Below are positions 14,616 through 22,193 of a DNA stretch of 64,000 nt, in pieces. The DNA lies in NCBI GenBank assembly GCA_050246635.1, contig JBFWVR010000006.1, positions 243,353-307,352 on the forward strand. The letters run 5' to 3'. Below the pieces are notes generated by a model. It saw nothing but the letters and a program-made list of their open reading frames with translations, did not search any database and was not told the origin of the DNA. This DNA comes from JBFWVR01 sp050246635. GTDB taxonomy: Bacteria > Acidobacteriota > Vicinamibacteria > Vicinamibacterales > UBA2999. Made by a program: the position numbers and the translations under genes. Position 1 is the stretch's first letter. Every line of letters starts with the position of its first letter.

Positions 14616-15626
14616 TCACTCGTCGGTCTTCCAGTGGATGGCCTCGAAGGCGATGGGCTCGGGCCTCCGGCCCGCGAGGTGCGTCACGATCTGCCGGGCG
14701 TGGAAGCGGCCGTTCTCGATGAACCAGCGGCCGGTCTGCAATCCACCGCAGACCGTGCCCGCAATATAGACGCCCGGCCGAGCCGTCTCGAACGTCGTCT
14801 CGTCGTAGACCGGCGTGCGGAACGCGTCGTCCGCGAACGTGATGCCGAGACGCGCGAGGAAGCCGTAGTCGGGACGATAGCCTGTCATCGCCAGCACCCA
14901 GTCGTTGGGTAGCTCGTGTGCGCCGTCCGGTGCGCGGAGGACGAGGCTCCCGGGGCGGATCTCCGAGACCATCGTGCTGAAGAACGCGCGGATGGCGCCC
15001 TCCTTGATGCGGTTCTCGAGGTCCGGCCTGATCCAGTACTTGATCTTCTCCGACAGCGCCGGCCCCCGGACGACGAGCGTGACGTCCGCGCCGTGCCGGT
15101 AGCAGTCGAGCGCCGCCTTGGCGGCGGAGTTCCTCGCGCCAATCACCGCCACCCGCTGTCCGACGTAGGCGTACGGCTCGCGGTAGTAGTGCGTCACCTT
15201 GGGCAGGTCCTCTCCGGGCACGTCCAGCCGATTCGCGGTGTCGAAGAACCCCGTGGCAACGACGATCGCGCGCGCGTGGTGCTCACCCCGGCCGGTGACG
15301 ATGGTGAAGTCGTCGCGCTGGCCCCGGACGTCGATCACGGCCTCATACAGCCGCACGTCCAGCTGTTCCCGCGCCACGACACCACGGTAGTACTCGAGCG
15401 CGTCCTCCCGCGTGGGTTTGTACTGCTGGACGGGGAAGGGATACCCGCCGATTTCGATCAGCTCGGGGGTGGAGAAGAACTCCATCCGGGCCGGGTACCC
15501 GAGGATGGAGTTGACCAGCGCGCCCTTCTCGATGACGACGACGGACAGGCCCGCCCGGCGGGCGGCGATGGCACAGGCGAGGCCGACGGGGCCCGCGCCG
15601 ATGACGGCGAGATCCTGCATTTGCAT
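14616..15626 (-). CDS. ypdA: YpdA-like FAD/NAD(P)-dependent disulfide reductase
   Basis: The 336-residue flavoprotein has an N-terminal FAD-binding Gly-Ala-Gly-Pro-Val-Gly (residues 10-15) and a second nucleotide site Val-Ile-Gly-Ala-Arg-Asn-Ser-Ala-Ala-Lys near 165-175. A Cys-Gly-Gly-Leu-Gln-Thr-Gly segment near 295 matches YpdA bacillithiol-disulfide reductases rather than thioredoxin reductases, since no CxxC redox pair is present. YpdA-type enzymes reduce bacillithiol disulfide with NADPH; many bacteria outside Firmicutes carry homologues. It converges on the lid-domain gene with a 9-bp gap. A small membrane-protein gene precedes it on the same strand. Confidence 0.88.
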   Translation of the reverse strand: MQMQDLAVIGAGPVGLACAIAARRAGLSVVVIEKGALVNSILGYPARMEFFSTPELIEIGGYPFPVQQYKPTREDALEYYRGVVAREQLDVRLYEAVIDVRGQRDDFTIVTGRGEHHARAIVVATGFFDTANRLDVPGEDLPKVTHYYREPYAYVGQRVAVIGARNSAAKAALDCYRHGADVTLVVRGPALSEKIKYWIRPDLENRIKEGAIRAFFSTMVSEIRPGSLVLRAPDGAHELPNDWVLAMTGYRPDYGFLARLGITFADDAFRTPVYDETTFETARPGVYIAGTVCGGLQTGRWFIENGRFHARQIVTHLAGRRPEPIAFEAIHWKTDE

Positions 15627-15633
15627 GGTTGTA

Positions 15634-15876
15634 CTACGGAATCGTGCAGCGTTCGAAGCCGTTCACGGGACTGATCACATCGGCGCCGAGGTCCTGCCGC
15701 TGCAGCGCGTTGTTCAACGGCACGTTCACGCGGAATGTCGGGAGCTGAACGCCGCACAGGCAGAGCGTGGCTCCGGCCACCGGCAACACCGTGTCGATCG
15801 CTCCGGTCCAGCCGAGGCCCAGCCCCAGCGTCAGCACCACGGCCGCGATCGACCCGAGCCAGACGAACGCGTCCAT
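15634..15876 (-). CDS. Small membrane protein resembling the C-terminal half of DUF1772
   Basis: From ATG 15876 (with AGGGGGCGGG just upstream) the product has 80 residues, two hydrophobic helices and the sequence Asn-Val-Pro-Leu-Asn-Asn-Ala-Leu, which is typical of the DUF1772/anthrone-oxygenase-like family. Family members are usually about 150 residues with four helices, so this is either a short form or a truncated remnant. The stop lies 7 bp before the ypdA start, suggesting one transcript. A start at 15927 is also possible. Confidence 0.55.
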   Translation of the reverse strand: MDAFVWLGSIAAVVLTLGLGLGWTGAIDTVLPVAGATLCLCGVQLPTFRVNVPLNNALQRQDLGADVISPVNGFERCTIP

Positions 15877-15956
15877 TCCCGCCCCCTGGGGCGTAGGCCA
15901 TTCGGGCCCGGCCGCAGCGATTGACACCTGATGCGTGATGCGTGATGATCGCCCCT

Positions 15957-16187
15957 ATGCGCACCACACTCGACATCGCGGACGATGTCCTGCTGGCGGC
16001 GAAGGAGCTGGCGGCGGTGCGGCGGATGACGGTGGGGGAGGTGGTGTCCGCGCTCGCACGCAAGGGGCTCGAACCGGCACCCACCGCCTCACGCACGCGA
16101 AACGGGGTGCCGCTGCTGCCCCGGCGGCCCGGAGGCAGGAGGCGGCCGACCATGGCAGGCGTCAACGAGCTGCGGGACGCGGAGTAG
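15957..16187 (+). CDS. vapB: VapB-like antitoxin
   Basis: ATG 15957 begins Met-Arg-Thr-Thr-Leu-Asp-Ile-Ala-Asp-Asp-Val, the usual start of ribbon-helix-helix antitoxins of VapBC pairs; ATG 15942 is an alternative. The first 45 residues form the DNA-binding domain, and the rest is basic and Pro-rich, suited to wrap the toxin. It ends 8 bp before the PIN-domain gene. As in other VapBC loci, it should neutralise the toxin and autorepress the operon. Confidence 0.87.
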   Translation: MRTTLDIADDVLLAAKELAAVRRMTVGEVVSALARKGLEPAPTASRTRNGVPLLPRRPGGRRRPTMAGVNELRDAE

Positions 16188-16195
16188 CGGGAACC

Positions 16196-16651
16196 ATGCC
16201 GCGCGTGGCGCTCCTCGACGTCAACGTCCTGGTCGCCCTGTTCGATCCCGAGCACGTGCATCACGAGATCGCACACGACTGGTTTGCCGATCGCCGGGCC
16301 GAGGGGTGGTCGACGTGTCCCGTCACCGAGAACGCCTTCGTCCGCGTGCTCTCGAATCCTGCGTACGGCCGCGAATCGCTGCGACCGACCGCCGTGCTCG
16401 CCGCCCTCCAGGAGTTCCGCGCCAGCGGGCATCACGTCTTCTGGCCGGATGGGGTCTCGCTCACCGACCAGCGGCTGTTCGATGCGAAGCTGGTCGCCGG
16501 GCACCGGCAGCTCACGGATCTGTACCTGCTGGGGCTCGCCACCAGGATGAAGGGCGCGCTCGCCACCTTCGACCGTACGATCCCTCTGAAAGCGGTGGTC
16601 GGCGCGACCAGCGCAACCCTCGAGCTCATCGCGCCGGCGGACATGCGATGA
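16196..16651 (+). CDS. vapC: VapC-like PIN-domain ribonuclease toxin
   Basis: The 151-residue protein is a complete PIN domain: Leu-Leu-Asp8-Val-Asn-Val-Leu, Thr-Glu45-Asn-Ala-Phe-Val-Arg, Thr-Asp108-Leu-Tyr-Leu-Leu and Ala-Thr-Phe-Asp126. All four metal-binding acidic residues are present, so it should be active as an endoribonuclease, commonly against tRNA or rRNA in this family. The start ATG 16196 lies directly after vapB. Confidence 0.92.
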   Translation: MPRVALLDVNVLVALFDPEHVHHEIAHDWFADRRAEGWSTCPVTENAFVRVLSNPAYGRESLRPTAVLAALQEFRASGHHVFWPDGVSLTDQRLFDAKLVAGHRQLTDLYLLGLATRMKGALATFDRTIPLKAVVGATSATLELIAPADMR

Positions 16652-16673
16652 CGGGAGCGAGAGAGTCGGCGAC

Positions 16674-16868
16674 GTGAGCGACTGGGACGACCGCTTCAGC
16701 GTGCACTGCCCGTACTGCGGCGAGGAGGTGGAGATCTATCTCGAGCCCGACGTCAGGGGCACGCTCGTCCAGGACTGCGAGGTCTGCTGCAACCCCTGGC
16801 TCGTCAGGATCGTCCAGGACGAGGACACCCGCTACGTCGAAGTGGGCCGCGCCGACGGGTCCGAGTAG
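16674..16868 (+). CDS. CPXCG-motif cysteine-rich small protein
   Basis: This 64-residue protein starts with GTG 16674. Cys12-Pro-Tyr-Cys15-Gly and Cys35-Glu-Val-Cys38-Cys39 form a likely four-cysteine zinc site. It matches the small family named for its CPXCG motif, whose function is unknown. Acidic residues dominate the rest. It follows vapC by 22 bp. Confidence 0.88.
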   Translation: MSDWDDRFSVHCPYCGEEVEIYLEPDVRGTLVQDCEVCCNPWLVRIVQDEDTRYVEVGRADGSE

Positions 16869-16882
16869 CCGGCACCAACCCC

Positions 16883-17620
16883 ATGTACCGGCCGTTCCCG
16901 TATACTGATTCCACTTTGAACCGTCCCAAAGCGTTCATACCCACGGCAACCCTGGTCCAGGTCGCCAGCCTCATCGCCATCCTCCACGTCCTCGCTCCGG
17001 CGCCCCTCGCGGCCCAGGGGCGGACGGTGGACGCCCAGCTCTGGAGCCCGACCACCGTCGTCAAGACCGTGAGCGACCGCTGGTTCGTCCAGGCCGAGAC
17101 GCAGGTGCGGCTCACGGAGGATTTCGGCAAGCTCTCGAACTCGTTCCTCCGGCCCGCGGTGGGCATTCGGGTCGGGCGCCACGCCACCGTGCATCTCGGG
17201 TACGCGTGGGTGCCGTACTTCAGCCCGCGCCGGGACGAGCACCGTATCTGGCAGCAGATTGCGTGGTCGCTGCCGGCTGGCGCGTGGACGCTCGCGCCGC
17301 GCCTGCGGCTCGAGCAGCGCTGGCTGCCGGGCGCCGACGGCACGACGTGGCGGTTGCGTGGACAGCTCCAGGTGTCGCACGCCCTGTCGCGGTCCGGCGC
17401 GTGGCGCCTCTCGGTGGCCGACGAACTGCTGGTGTTCCTGAACGACACGCGGCTGGGACCCGACGCCGGCTTCGGCACGAACCGGGTCCGCATCGGCTTC
17501 GGCCATCGCCTCAATCGCCACGTCACGATCGAGCCCGGTTACGTCCTGCAGTTCAGCCACGGCCGTGTCCAGAACGAGATCGTCCACGCGGCCATCGTGT
17601 CGACGAGCTTGGGATTCTAG
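16883..17620 (+). CDS. DUF2490 family outer-membrane-type protein
   Basis: Up to 245 residues: a hydrophobic export signal ending in Ala-Pro-Leu-Ala-Ala-Gln-Gly, then alternating amphipathic strands ending in a C-terminal Phe, as in outer-membrane barrels. Trp-Phe-Val-Gln-Ala-Glu-Thr-Gln-Val-Arg, Arg-Leu-Glu-Gln-Arg-Trp and Asn-Arg-Val-Arg-Ile-Gly-Phe-Gly fit DUF2490. ATG 16883 has no ribosome site. A TATACT at 16901-16906 lies after it, so a TTG at 16916 (nine bases past that box) may be the true, leaderless start and gives a cleaner signal peptide. The function is unknown. Confidence 0.87.
   Translation: MYRPFPYTDSTLNRPKAFIPTATLVQVASLIAILHVLAPAPLAAQGRTVDAQLWSPTTVVKTVSDRWFVQAETQVRLTEDFGKLSNSFLRPAVGIRVGRHATVHLGYAWVPYFSPRRDEHRIWQQIAWSLPAGAWTLAPRLRLEQRWLPGADGTTWRLRGQLQVSHALSRSGAWRLSVADELLVFLNDTRLGPDAGFGTNRVRIGFGHRLNRHVTIEPGYVLQFSHGRVQNEIVHAAIVSTSLGF
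16901..16906 (+). promoter_or_regulatory. Possible -10 box (TATACT) of the DUF2490 gene
   Basis: TATACT lies nine bases before an in-frame TTG at 16916. If used, the mRNA would begin at about the start codon. No convincing -35 element is seen. Confidence 0.35.
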
Positions 17621-17621
17621 C

Positions 17622-17693
17622 GGGGCCTCGCCCCTCGACTGCGCTCGGGGCTCGCTGGGCCTCGCCTGCGCTGCGCTCGGCTCGTGAGGCCCC
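17622..17693. terminator. Convergent-gene spacer with nested inverted repeats
   Basis: GGGGCCTC (17622-17629) pairs with GAGGCCCC (17686-17693), and inside it GCCCC...GGGGC brackets TCGACTGCGCTC, a remnant of the hairpin repeat seen at 8014. The spacer separates two convergent genes and may terminate both. Confidence 0.45.
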
Positions 17694-17724
17694 GGCGGCT
17701 GCGCTGCCTCGTTGGGAGTGCTGT

Positions 17725-18555
17725 TCAGCGCACGCCGATCCAGTCGGCGATATCGGCGAACACCTCGTCGCGATTGGTCTCGGCGAAGAGGTTGTGGCGC
17801 GCACCGGGGTAGAGGCGGAGCGTCTTGTCGGCGCGCGGCACGCGCTCGAACACCTCGGTGTGCGGGTGGGCGATGCGGTCCTGGTCGCCATGCAGCATCA
17901 GCAGCGGCACCGACAGGCGGGCGGCATCGCGCCGGAGGGCGGCGGCCTCGGCGACGAAGTACCGTACGGCACCCGCGGTGGCGCGCTGGTGGAACAGCAG
18001 GTCGGATGCGATCGACTGCGCAAAGCCCTCATCGCGCGAGAGGTTCGTCAGATCCAGCCTCGGGTTGAAGGGGAGCCGGGGGGACACGCGTCCAAGCACG
18101 CGCGCGACCGCCAGCACCATCCGCGAGGCGCCCACCTCACCGAGAGGGGAGGCCACCAGGATGACGCCGGCCAGCCCCGCCGGCTCCTCGATGGCGCTTC
18201 GCAGCGCGGGCAGCGTCCCGGCGCTCATGCCCAACAGGACGAGCGGGGCTCCGCCGGCGCCGGCGCTCGCGCGGGTCCGGAGGGCCCGGACGGCGGCGTC
18301 ATAGGCGTTCCGCGAGGGTACGTGGCCACGCGGTCCCGGCGACCGCCCATGGCCGTAGGCGTCGAACAGGACACAGGCGATGCCGGCGTCGGCCATCCTG
18401 CTGCACAACGCGTCAAATGGCGGCAGCCGCGCATGCTCACCGAAGCCGTGGCAAACGGCCAGGACGGCGCGCGGCGCCGGACCAGCGTTCCAGGCGTGCC
18501 AGACCAGTGGCGCACCCGTGTCCGGCGTGAGCGTCCCGGTGGCGACCTCCGGCAT
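17725..18555 (-). CDS. Alpha/beta hydrolase, monoacylglycerol-lipase-like
   Basis: The 276-residue protein has an alpha/beta-hydrolase fold with Cys-His-Gly-Phe-Gly-Glu-His-Ala near residue 35 (oxyanion region), Asp-Ala-Tyr-Gly-His-Gly-Arg-Ser near 65, the nucleophile elbow Gly-Met-Ser-Ala-Gly near 108-112, Asp in Gly-Asp-Gln-Asp near 223 and His in Gly-Ala-Arg-His-Asn near 252. The Gly-His-Gly-Arg-Ser loop is typical of monoglyceride and lysophospholipase-like lipases (Hydrolase_4). The elbow is Gly-Met-Ser-Ala-Gly rather than Gly-His-Ser-Met-Gly. The substrate is not known. Confidence 0.87.
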   Translation of the reverse strand: MPEVATGTLTPDTGAPLVWHAWNAGPAPRAVLAVCHGFGEHARLPPFDALCSRMADAGIACVLFDAYGHGRSPGPRGHVPSRNAYDAAVRALRTRASAGAGGAPLVLLGMSAGTLPALRSAIEEPAGLAGVILVASPLGEVGASRMVLAVARVLGRVSPRLPFNPRLDLTNLSRDEGFAQSIASDLLFHQRATAGAVRYFVAEAAALRRDAARLSVPLLMLHGDQDRIAHPHTEVFERVPRADKTLRLYPGARHNLFAETNRDEVFADIADWIGVR

Positions 18556-18648
18556 GGCGGGCGCCAGCTTACCAGACGGATGACCGGATTCCGCCCCGTC
18601 CGGTAGATGATGGAACCGGCCGGTGAAGGCCGCACGCCAGGAGGAGAC

Positions 18649-19512
18649 ATGCGCTGGGAGTCGGGACGCCGCAGCAGCAACGTGGAGGATCGACGGGGAC
18701 GGTCCGCCGGGCCGGTGGGCCTGGGGACGGGGGGCATCGGCATGGTGCTCGTCGTGCTCCTCGTCTCATGGCTGACCGGCACGAACCCGCTGACGCTGCT
18801 GCAACTCGCCGAGCAGGGCGCCGGGCCCGCGTCGTACGAGGCGCCCGCCGGGGCGCCCCCCGCGGACGACGCGCAGGCGCAGTTCGTGTCCGTGGTGCTC
18901 GCCGACACCGAGGACACGTGGGGACGGCTCTTCGCCGAGGGCGGGCAACGGTACGCGGCGCCCACGCTCGTGCTGTTCACCGGCGCGGTGGACTCCGCCT
19001 GCGGCCGCGCCGGCGCGGCGGTCGGCCCCTTCTACTGCCCGGGCGACCACAAGGTCTATCTCGACCTGTCGTTCTTCCAGGAGCTCGCCGCGCGCTTCGA
19101 TGCGCCCGGCGACTTCGCGCAGGCCTACGTCGTGGCGCACGAGGTGGGGCACCACGTGCAGAACCTGCTGGGCGTCTCGGAAGAGGTGAGCCGCCGGCAG
19201 CAGCGCGCCGGCGAGGTCGAAGCCAACCAGCTCTCGGTCCGGCTCGAGCTCCAGGCCGACTGCTTCGCTGGCGTCTGGGGGTATCACGCAGACAGCCGCG
19301 ACCTCCTCGAGCCCGGAGACGTCGAGGAAGGCCTGCGCGCCGCTGCGGCAATCGGGGACGACGAGCTGCAGCGCGAGGGGCAGGGATACGTCCGGCCCGA
19401 GACCTTCACCCACGGGACGTCGGCGCAACGGGTGGAGTGGCTGCGGAGGGGGTTGCGGGAGGGGAGGGTCGGGGCGTGTGACACCTTCGGGGGGCCGGCG
19501 TCCCAGCCGTGA
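18649..19512 (+). CDS. YpfJ-family neutral zinc metallopeptidase
   Basis: ATG 18649 follows GGAGGA and gives 287 residues. One membrane helix lies at about residues 30-47, then an extracytoplasmic peptidase domain with Ala-His164-Glu165-Val-Gly-His168-His, and downstream Glu-Leu-Gln-Ala-Asp-Cys-Phe-Ala-Gly-Val-Trp with a possible third ligand. This is the YpfJ/PF04228 pattern (membrane-tethered zinc peptidase of unknown substrate). A typical tail, Thr-His-Gly-Thr-Ser-Ala-Gln-Arg, is also present. A GTG-like repeat array follows the stop. Confidence 0.9.
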   Translation: MRWESGRRSSNVEDRRGRSAGPVGLGTGGIGMVLVVLLVSWLTGTNPLTLLQLAEQGAGPASYEAPAGAPPADDAQAQFVSVVLADTEDTWGRLFAEGGQRYAAPTLVLFTGAVDSACGRAGAAVGPFYCPGDHKVYLDLSFFQELAARFDAPGDFAQAYVVAHEVGHHVQNLLGVSEEVSRRQQRAGEVEANQLSVRLELQADCFAGVWGYHADSRDLLEPGDVEEGLRAAAAIGDDELQREGQGYVRPETFTHGTSAQRVEWLRRGLREGRVGACDTFGGPASQP

Positions 19513-19531
19513 TTCCACGGACTACACGGAT

Positions 19532-19600
19532 CACACTGAACACACTGAGCACACTGAGCACACTGAGCACACTGAACACACTGAACACACTGAACACACT
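19532..19600. repeat. CACACTGAR 9-bp tandem array
   Basis: Seven perfect 9-bp units (CACACTGAA or CACACTGAG) plus a partial unit. An array of the reverse-complement unit is at 20253-20315; the two arrays flank the GxxExxY gene as inverted repeats. Confidence 0.92.
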
Positions 19601-19669
19601 CGGGACGCTGAAGCAACCCAACCACAGGTGTCGCGTGGTCAGGGGGACTCAGGCGCGAGGTGAGAATCT

Positions 19670-20053
19670 CTAACGCGCCAGGCGGCGGCACTCGAGTCTC
19701 GTGCGGCCGAAGTTGATGACGAGCGCGCGCCGAAGGCCTGAGGCTTTGAGATAGTTCAGCGCCTGGGCGATGTCGGCCCGGCCGAGACCGTCGTGAGCCT
19801 TGACTTCGACGATGACCTCCCCGAAGCAGACGAAGTCCGCCCGATAGTGCACGCCGAGATTGGTCCCTTTGTAGCAGATTGGAAATCGCGCTTCCGCCTG
19901 CATGGGCACGCCGGCGTGTCGCAACTCCACGGAGAACGCCCGGCGATAGACGACCTCCAGGAACCCGCAGCCAAGTTCCCGATGCACCGCAAGCGCCGCA
20001 AGAATGATCTGCTCGGTCTGGGCATCGTGGGCACCCGCCGCAAGCCTTTCCAT
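19670..20053 (-). CDS. GxxExxY family protein (PD-(D/E)XK nuclease-like)
   Basis: ATG 20053 gives 127 residues with the naming motif Leu-Gly-Cys-Gly-Phe-Leu-Glu-Val-Val-Tyr and the PD-(D/E)XK-type core Arg-Ala-Asp-Phe-Val, then Ile-Val-Glu-Val-Lys-Ala; the Asp and the Glu-x-Lys are both kept. A later Gln-Ala-Leu-Asn-Tyr-Leu-Lys segment is also conserved in the family. Members are widespread and small, assigned to the nuclease superfamily on fold, with no proven role. An open frame continues upstream to 20320 but only by translating tandem repeats. The gene sits between two inverted 9-bp arrays, suggesting acquisition as a unit. Confidence 0.87.
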   Translation of the reverse strand: MERLAAGAHDAQTEQIILAALAVHRELGCGFLEVVYRRAFSVELRHAGVPMQAEARFPICYKGTNLGVHYRADFVCFGEVIVEVKAHDGLGRADIAQALNYLKASGLRRALVINFGRTRLECRRLAR

Positions 20054-20392
20054 GGCCTCCTCCGTCTGCGGACGGCGTGCCAGATCGGATCCCCCCGCCG
20101 ATTCGCGCCAACGCAAACAGGGCGGATCACCGGTATGCAGATATGGCCGAATCGGCAGGCGCCGTCGCCGGCAAGAACTGCCAGGCCGAGGCGAGGCCGA
20201 CCGGGCATTCGATTCGCGACGTCGGCCTTCAGGTTCCTCCCGCGCAAAGGTGTTCAGTGTCTTCAGTGTGTTCAGTGTCTTCAGTGTGCTCAGTGTGCTC
20301 AGTGTGTTCAGTGTGTCCAATGTTCCGGTGATGGCTCCGGGCGTGCTCCGTGTGTCCCGTGTCTCGAGGCTCCAAGGCCCACAGGAGCGCCC
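20054..20392. other. Non-coding spacer with 9-bp array
   Basis: No gene is seen in these 339 bp between two minus-strand genes. The 20253-20315 array occupies the centre; the flanking sequence is GC-rich without clear structure. Confidence 0.65.
20253..20315. repeat. YTCAGTGTG 9-bp tandem array (inverse of 19532 array)
   Basis: Seven units of TTCAGTGTG, TTCAGTGTC or CTCAGTGTG. This is the reverse complement of the CACACTGAR unit, so the arrays face each other across about 650 bp. Confidence 0.92.
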
Positions 20393-22057
20393 TCAGACCG
20401 CAAACAACCTCCACCGCTCCCCGATGGACCCGAGCGCGTGCGTCCCGCGATCAGTGAAGGTGATCCCCGACCCGGCAACGAGATCGCGCAGCGTGCGTGA
20501 GGCCAGCGCCTCGCCGGGGGCGGCGTGGGCGGCCACCTGGCGCGCGATGTCGACGGCGAGGCCGGCGACGCGATCGGCGGCCACGTCGCACTCGCCGGTA
20601 TGGAGGCCGAGCCGGAGGCGCAGCCCGTAGCCCTGCGCCAGCGGCGCGAGCCCCCGGGCGGCGGCAATCGCGCGCGCCGGGCCGTCGAAGGCGGCCAGCA
20701 CGCCGTCGGGCGCCACCTGGACGTGCGCCGCGCGCATCACGCCGAGCCGTTCCCGCGCCTCGGTGACGAACCTCGCCACGGGCGCCTCGGGCACCGACGG
20801 CGACGGCGCGAAGACCCCGGCGAGCACCGTGGCGAGGATCCGGGACGGCGGCGCCGGCGCCTCGGTGTCGCGGATGAAGGCTTCGACCTCCTCCAGCAGC
20901 GCGGCCGTGTCGCCGACGAACGGCAGGTGGTCGTCACCCGGCAGCTCGACGAACCGCGCGCCCGGGATGCGCTCGGCGACGTACCGGCCCTCGTCCACCT
21001 TCAGACAACGGTCGCCGGCGCGGTGCAGGACCAGCGTCGGCACGCGCACCGCGGGCAGGACGTGCCGCACGTCCACCTCGGCATTCATCTGCGTGAGCGC
21101 GAGCGCGGTGCCCGGGCTGGCCCCCATGCGCAGGAAGGTCGACCACCAGGCGCGGAAGGCGGGGTCTGCGGCGCGCGAGGGCGCGCGGGCCTCGATGCCG
21201 ACCGGCCCGCCCCAGTGGTCGCGAATCTCGGCGAAGAAGCGCTCCCGCTCCTCGCGTGTCGGCGCCCACGGGTAGTCCGGCGCCCACAGGCGCTTGGCGT
21301 AGGTGCCGAACATGATCAGGCCGCGTGTGCGTTCGGGGAACGTGGCGGCGAAGAGCGCGCACATCGGCCCGCCCTCGGAGACCCCCATCAGCACGGCCTC
21401 CCGCGAGCCGGTCGCCTCCATGACGGCCCGCACATCGTCCATGCGCTGCTCGAGGGTGGGCAGAGCCGGCGCCGGGTCCGACAGGCCGGTGCCGCGCTTG
21501 TCGAAGAGGATGAGGCGCGAGACGCTCGCGAGCCGGCGGAGGAACGCGGCGAAGCCGGGCTCGGCCCAGCAGTAGTCGAGGTGCGATACCCAGCCCATCA
21601 CGAAGACGAGATCGACCGGGCCCGAGCCGACGACCTGGTACGCGATGGTCACGTCGCCGCTGCGGGCGTAGCGGGTCCCGGGGACCGCCGGGCCCTCGAC
21701 GGTGTCCTGCACCAGGGTCGGGCGCGCGGCCTGCACGCGCGTGACCGGGGCGATGAACCGGTATCCCTTCCCATGCACGGTCTCGACGAAGGTCGGTGCC
21801 GCCGCATCATCGTCGAGGCAGCGCCGGATCTCGCGGATGGCCACCTTCAGCGTCGCGTCGCCGACGAAGACCCCGGGCCATACTTCCTCGAGCAACTCCT
21901 GCTTGGTGACGAGGCGGCCGGCACGCTCGACGAGGCACTGCAGCACCGCCAGTGCCTTCGGCTGGAGCGGCACGGCGAGGCCGCCGCGCGACAGGCGGGC
22001 CTCGGCGGGCTCGAGCTGGAAGGCGCCGAACGTGAGGCGCAGGTCGTGGCTCTGCAT
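20393..22057 (-). CDS. Winged-helix / alpha-beta hydrolase / degenerate nucleotide-cyclase fusion
   Basis: From ATG 22057 the protein has 554 residues in three parts. Residues 5-105 form an OmpR-type winged helix (Pro-Lys-Ala-Leu-Ala-Val-Leu, then Val-His-Gly-Lys-Gly-Tyr-Arg-Phe). Residues 125-395 are an alpha/beta hydrolase with Ser227 in Gly-Val-Ser-Glu-Gly, Asp349 and His377. Residues 407-554 are homologous to class III cyclases (Leu-His-Thr-Gly-Glu-Cys, Asp-Leu-Val-Ala-Gly-Ser-Gly-Ile), but the first metal site Phe-Thr-Asp-Ile is replaced by Ala-Gly-Val-Phe, so the cyclase should be inactive. Asp451 remains. It is probably a transcriptional regulator responding to a ligand bound by the hydrolase or cyclase-like domain. 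Confidence 0.9.
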   Translation of the reverse strand: MQSHDLRLTFGAFQLEPAEARLSRGGLAVPLQPKALAVLQCLVERAGRLVTKQELLEEVWPGVFVGDATLKVAIREIRRCLDDDAAAPTFVETVHGKGYRFIAPVTRVQAARPTLVQDTVEGPAVPGTRYARSGDVTIAYQVVGSGPVDLVFVMGWVSHLDYCWAEPGFAAFLRRLASVSRLILFDKRGTGLSDPAPALPTLEQRMDDVRAVMEATGSREAVLMGVSEGGPMCALFAATFPERTRGLIMFGTYAKRLWAPDYPWAPTREERERFFAEIRDHWGGPVGIEARAPSRAADPAFRAWWSTFLRMGASPGTALALTQMNAEVDVRHVLPAVRVPTLVLHRAGDRCLKVDEGRYVAERIPGARFVELPGDDHLPFVGDTAALLEEVEAFIRDTEAPAPPSRILATVLAGVFAPSPSVPEAPVARFVTEARERLGVMRAAHVQVAPDGVLAAFDGPARAIAAARGLAPLAQGYGLRLRLGLHTGECDVAADRVAGLAVDIARQVAAHAAPGEALASRTLRDLVAGSGITFTDRGTHALGSIGERWRLFAV

Positions 22058-22193
22058 CGGCAGTCCGGGGTCCGTGGGAAGCCCGCATTGTACCCTCGAC
22101 GAGGGAGTGGGGCCCGACGCCCGGTGAACCCCGTCGGGAGCCCCCCGGCGAAACGCGAGGTGCCGCGGCGGCATCGGAGTGGGGGAGGACACG

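Noticed and set aside
18607..18651. Upstream ATG at 18607 for the YpfJ-type peptidase
   Set aside because: ATG 18649 has a GGAGGA site at good distance; the upstream ATG has none.
19532..20315. Tandem arrays considered as a CRISPR
   Set aside because: Units are 9 bp with no unique spacers between them, and no cas genes are present.
19670..20320. Longer version of the GxxExxY protein starting at 20320
   Set aside because: The extra N terminus is a translation of the 9-bp array (Thr-Leu-Asn/Lys repeats) and of spacer DNA; homology starts after ATG 20053.
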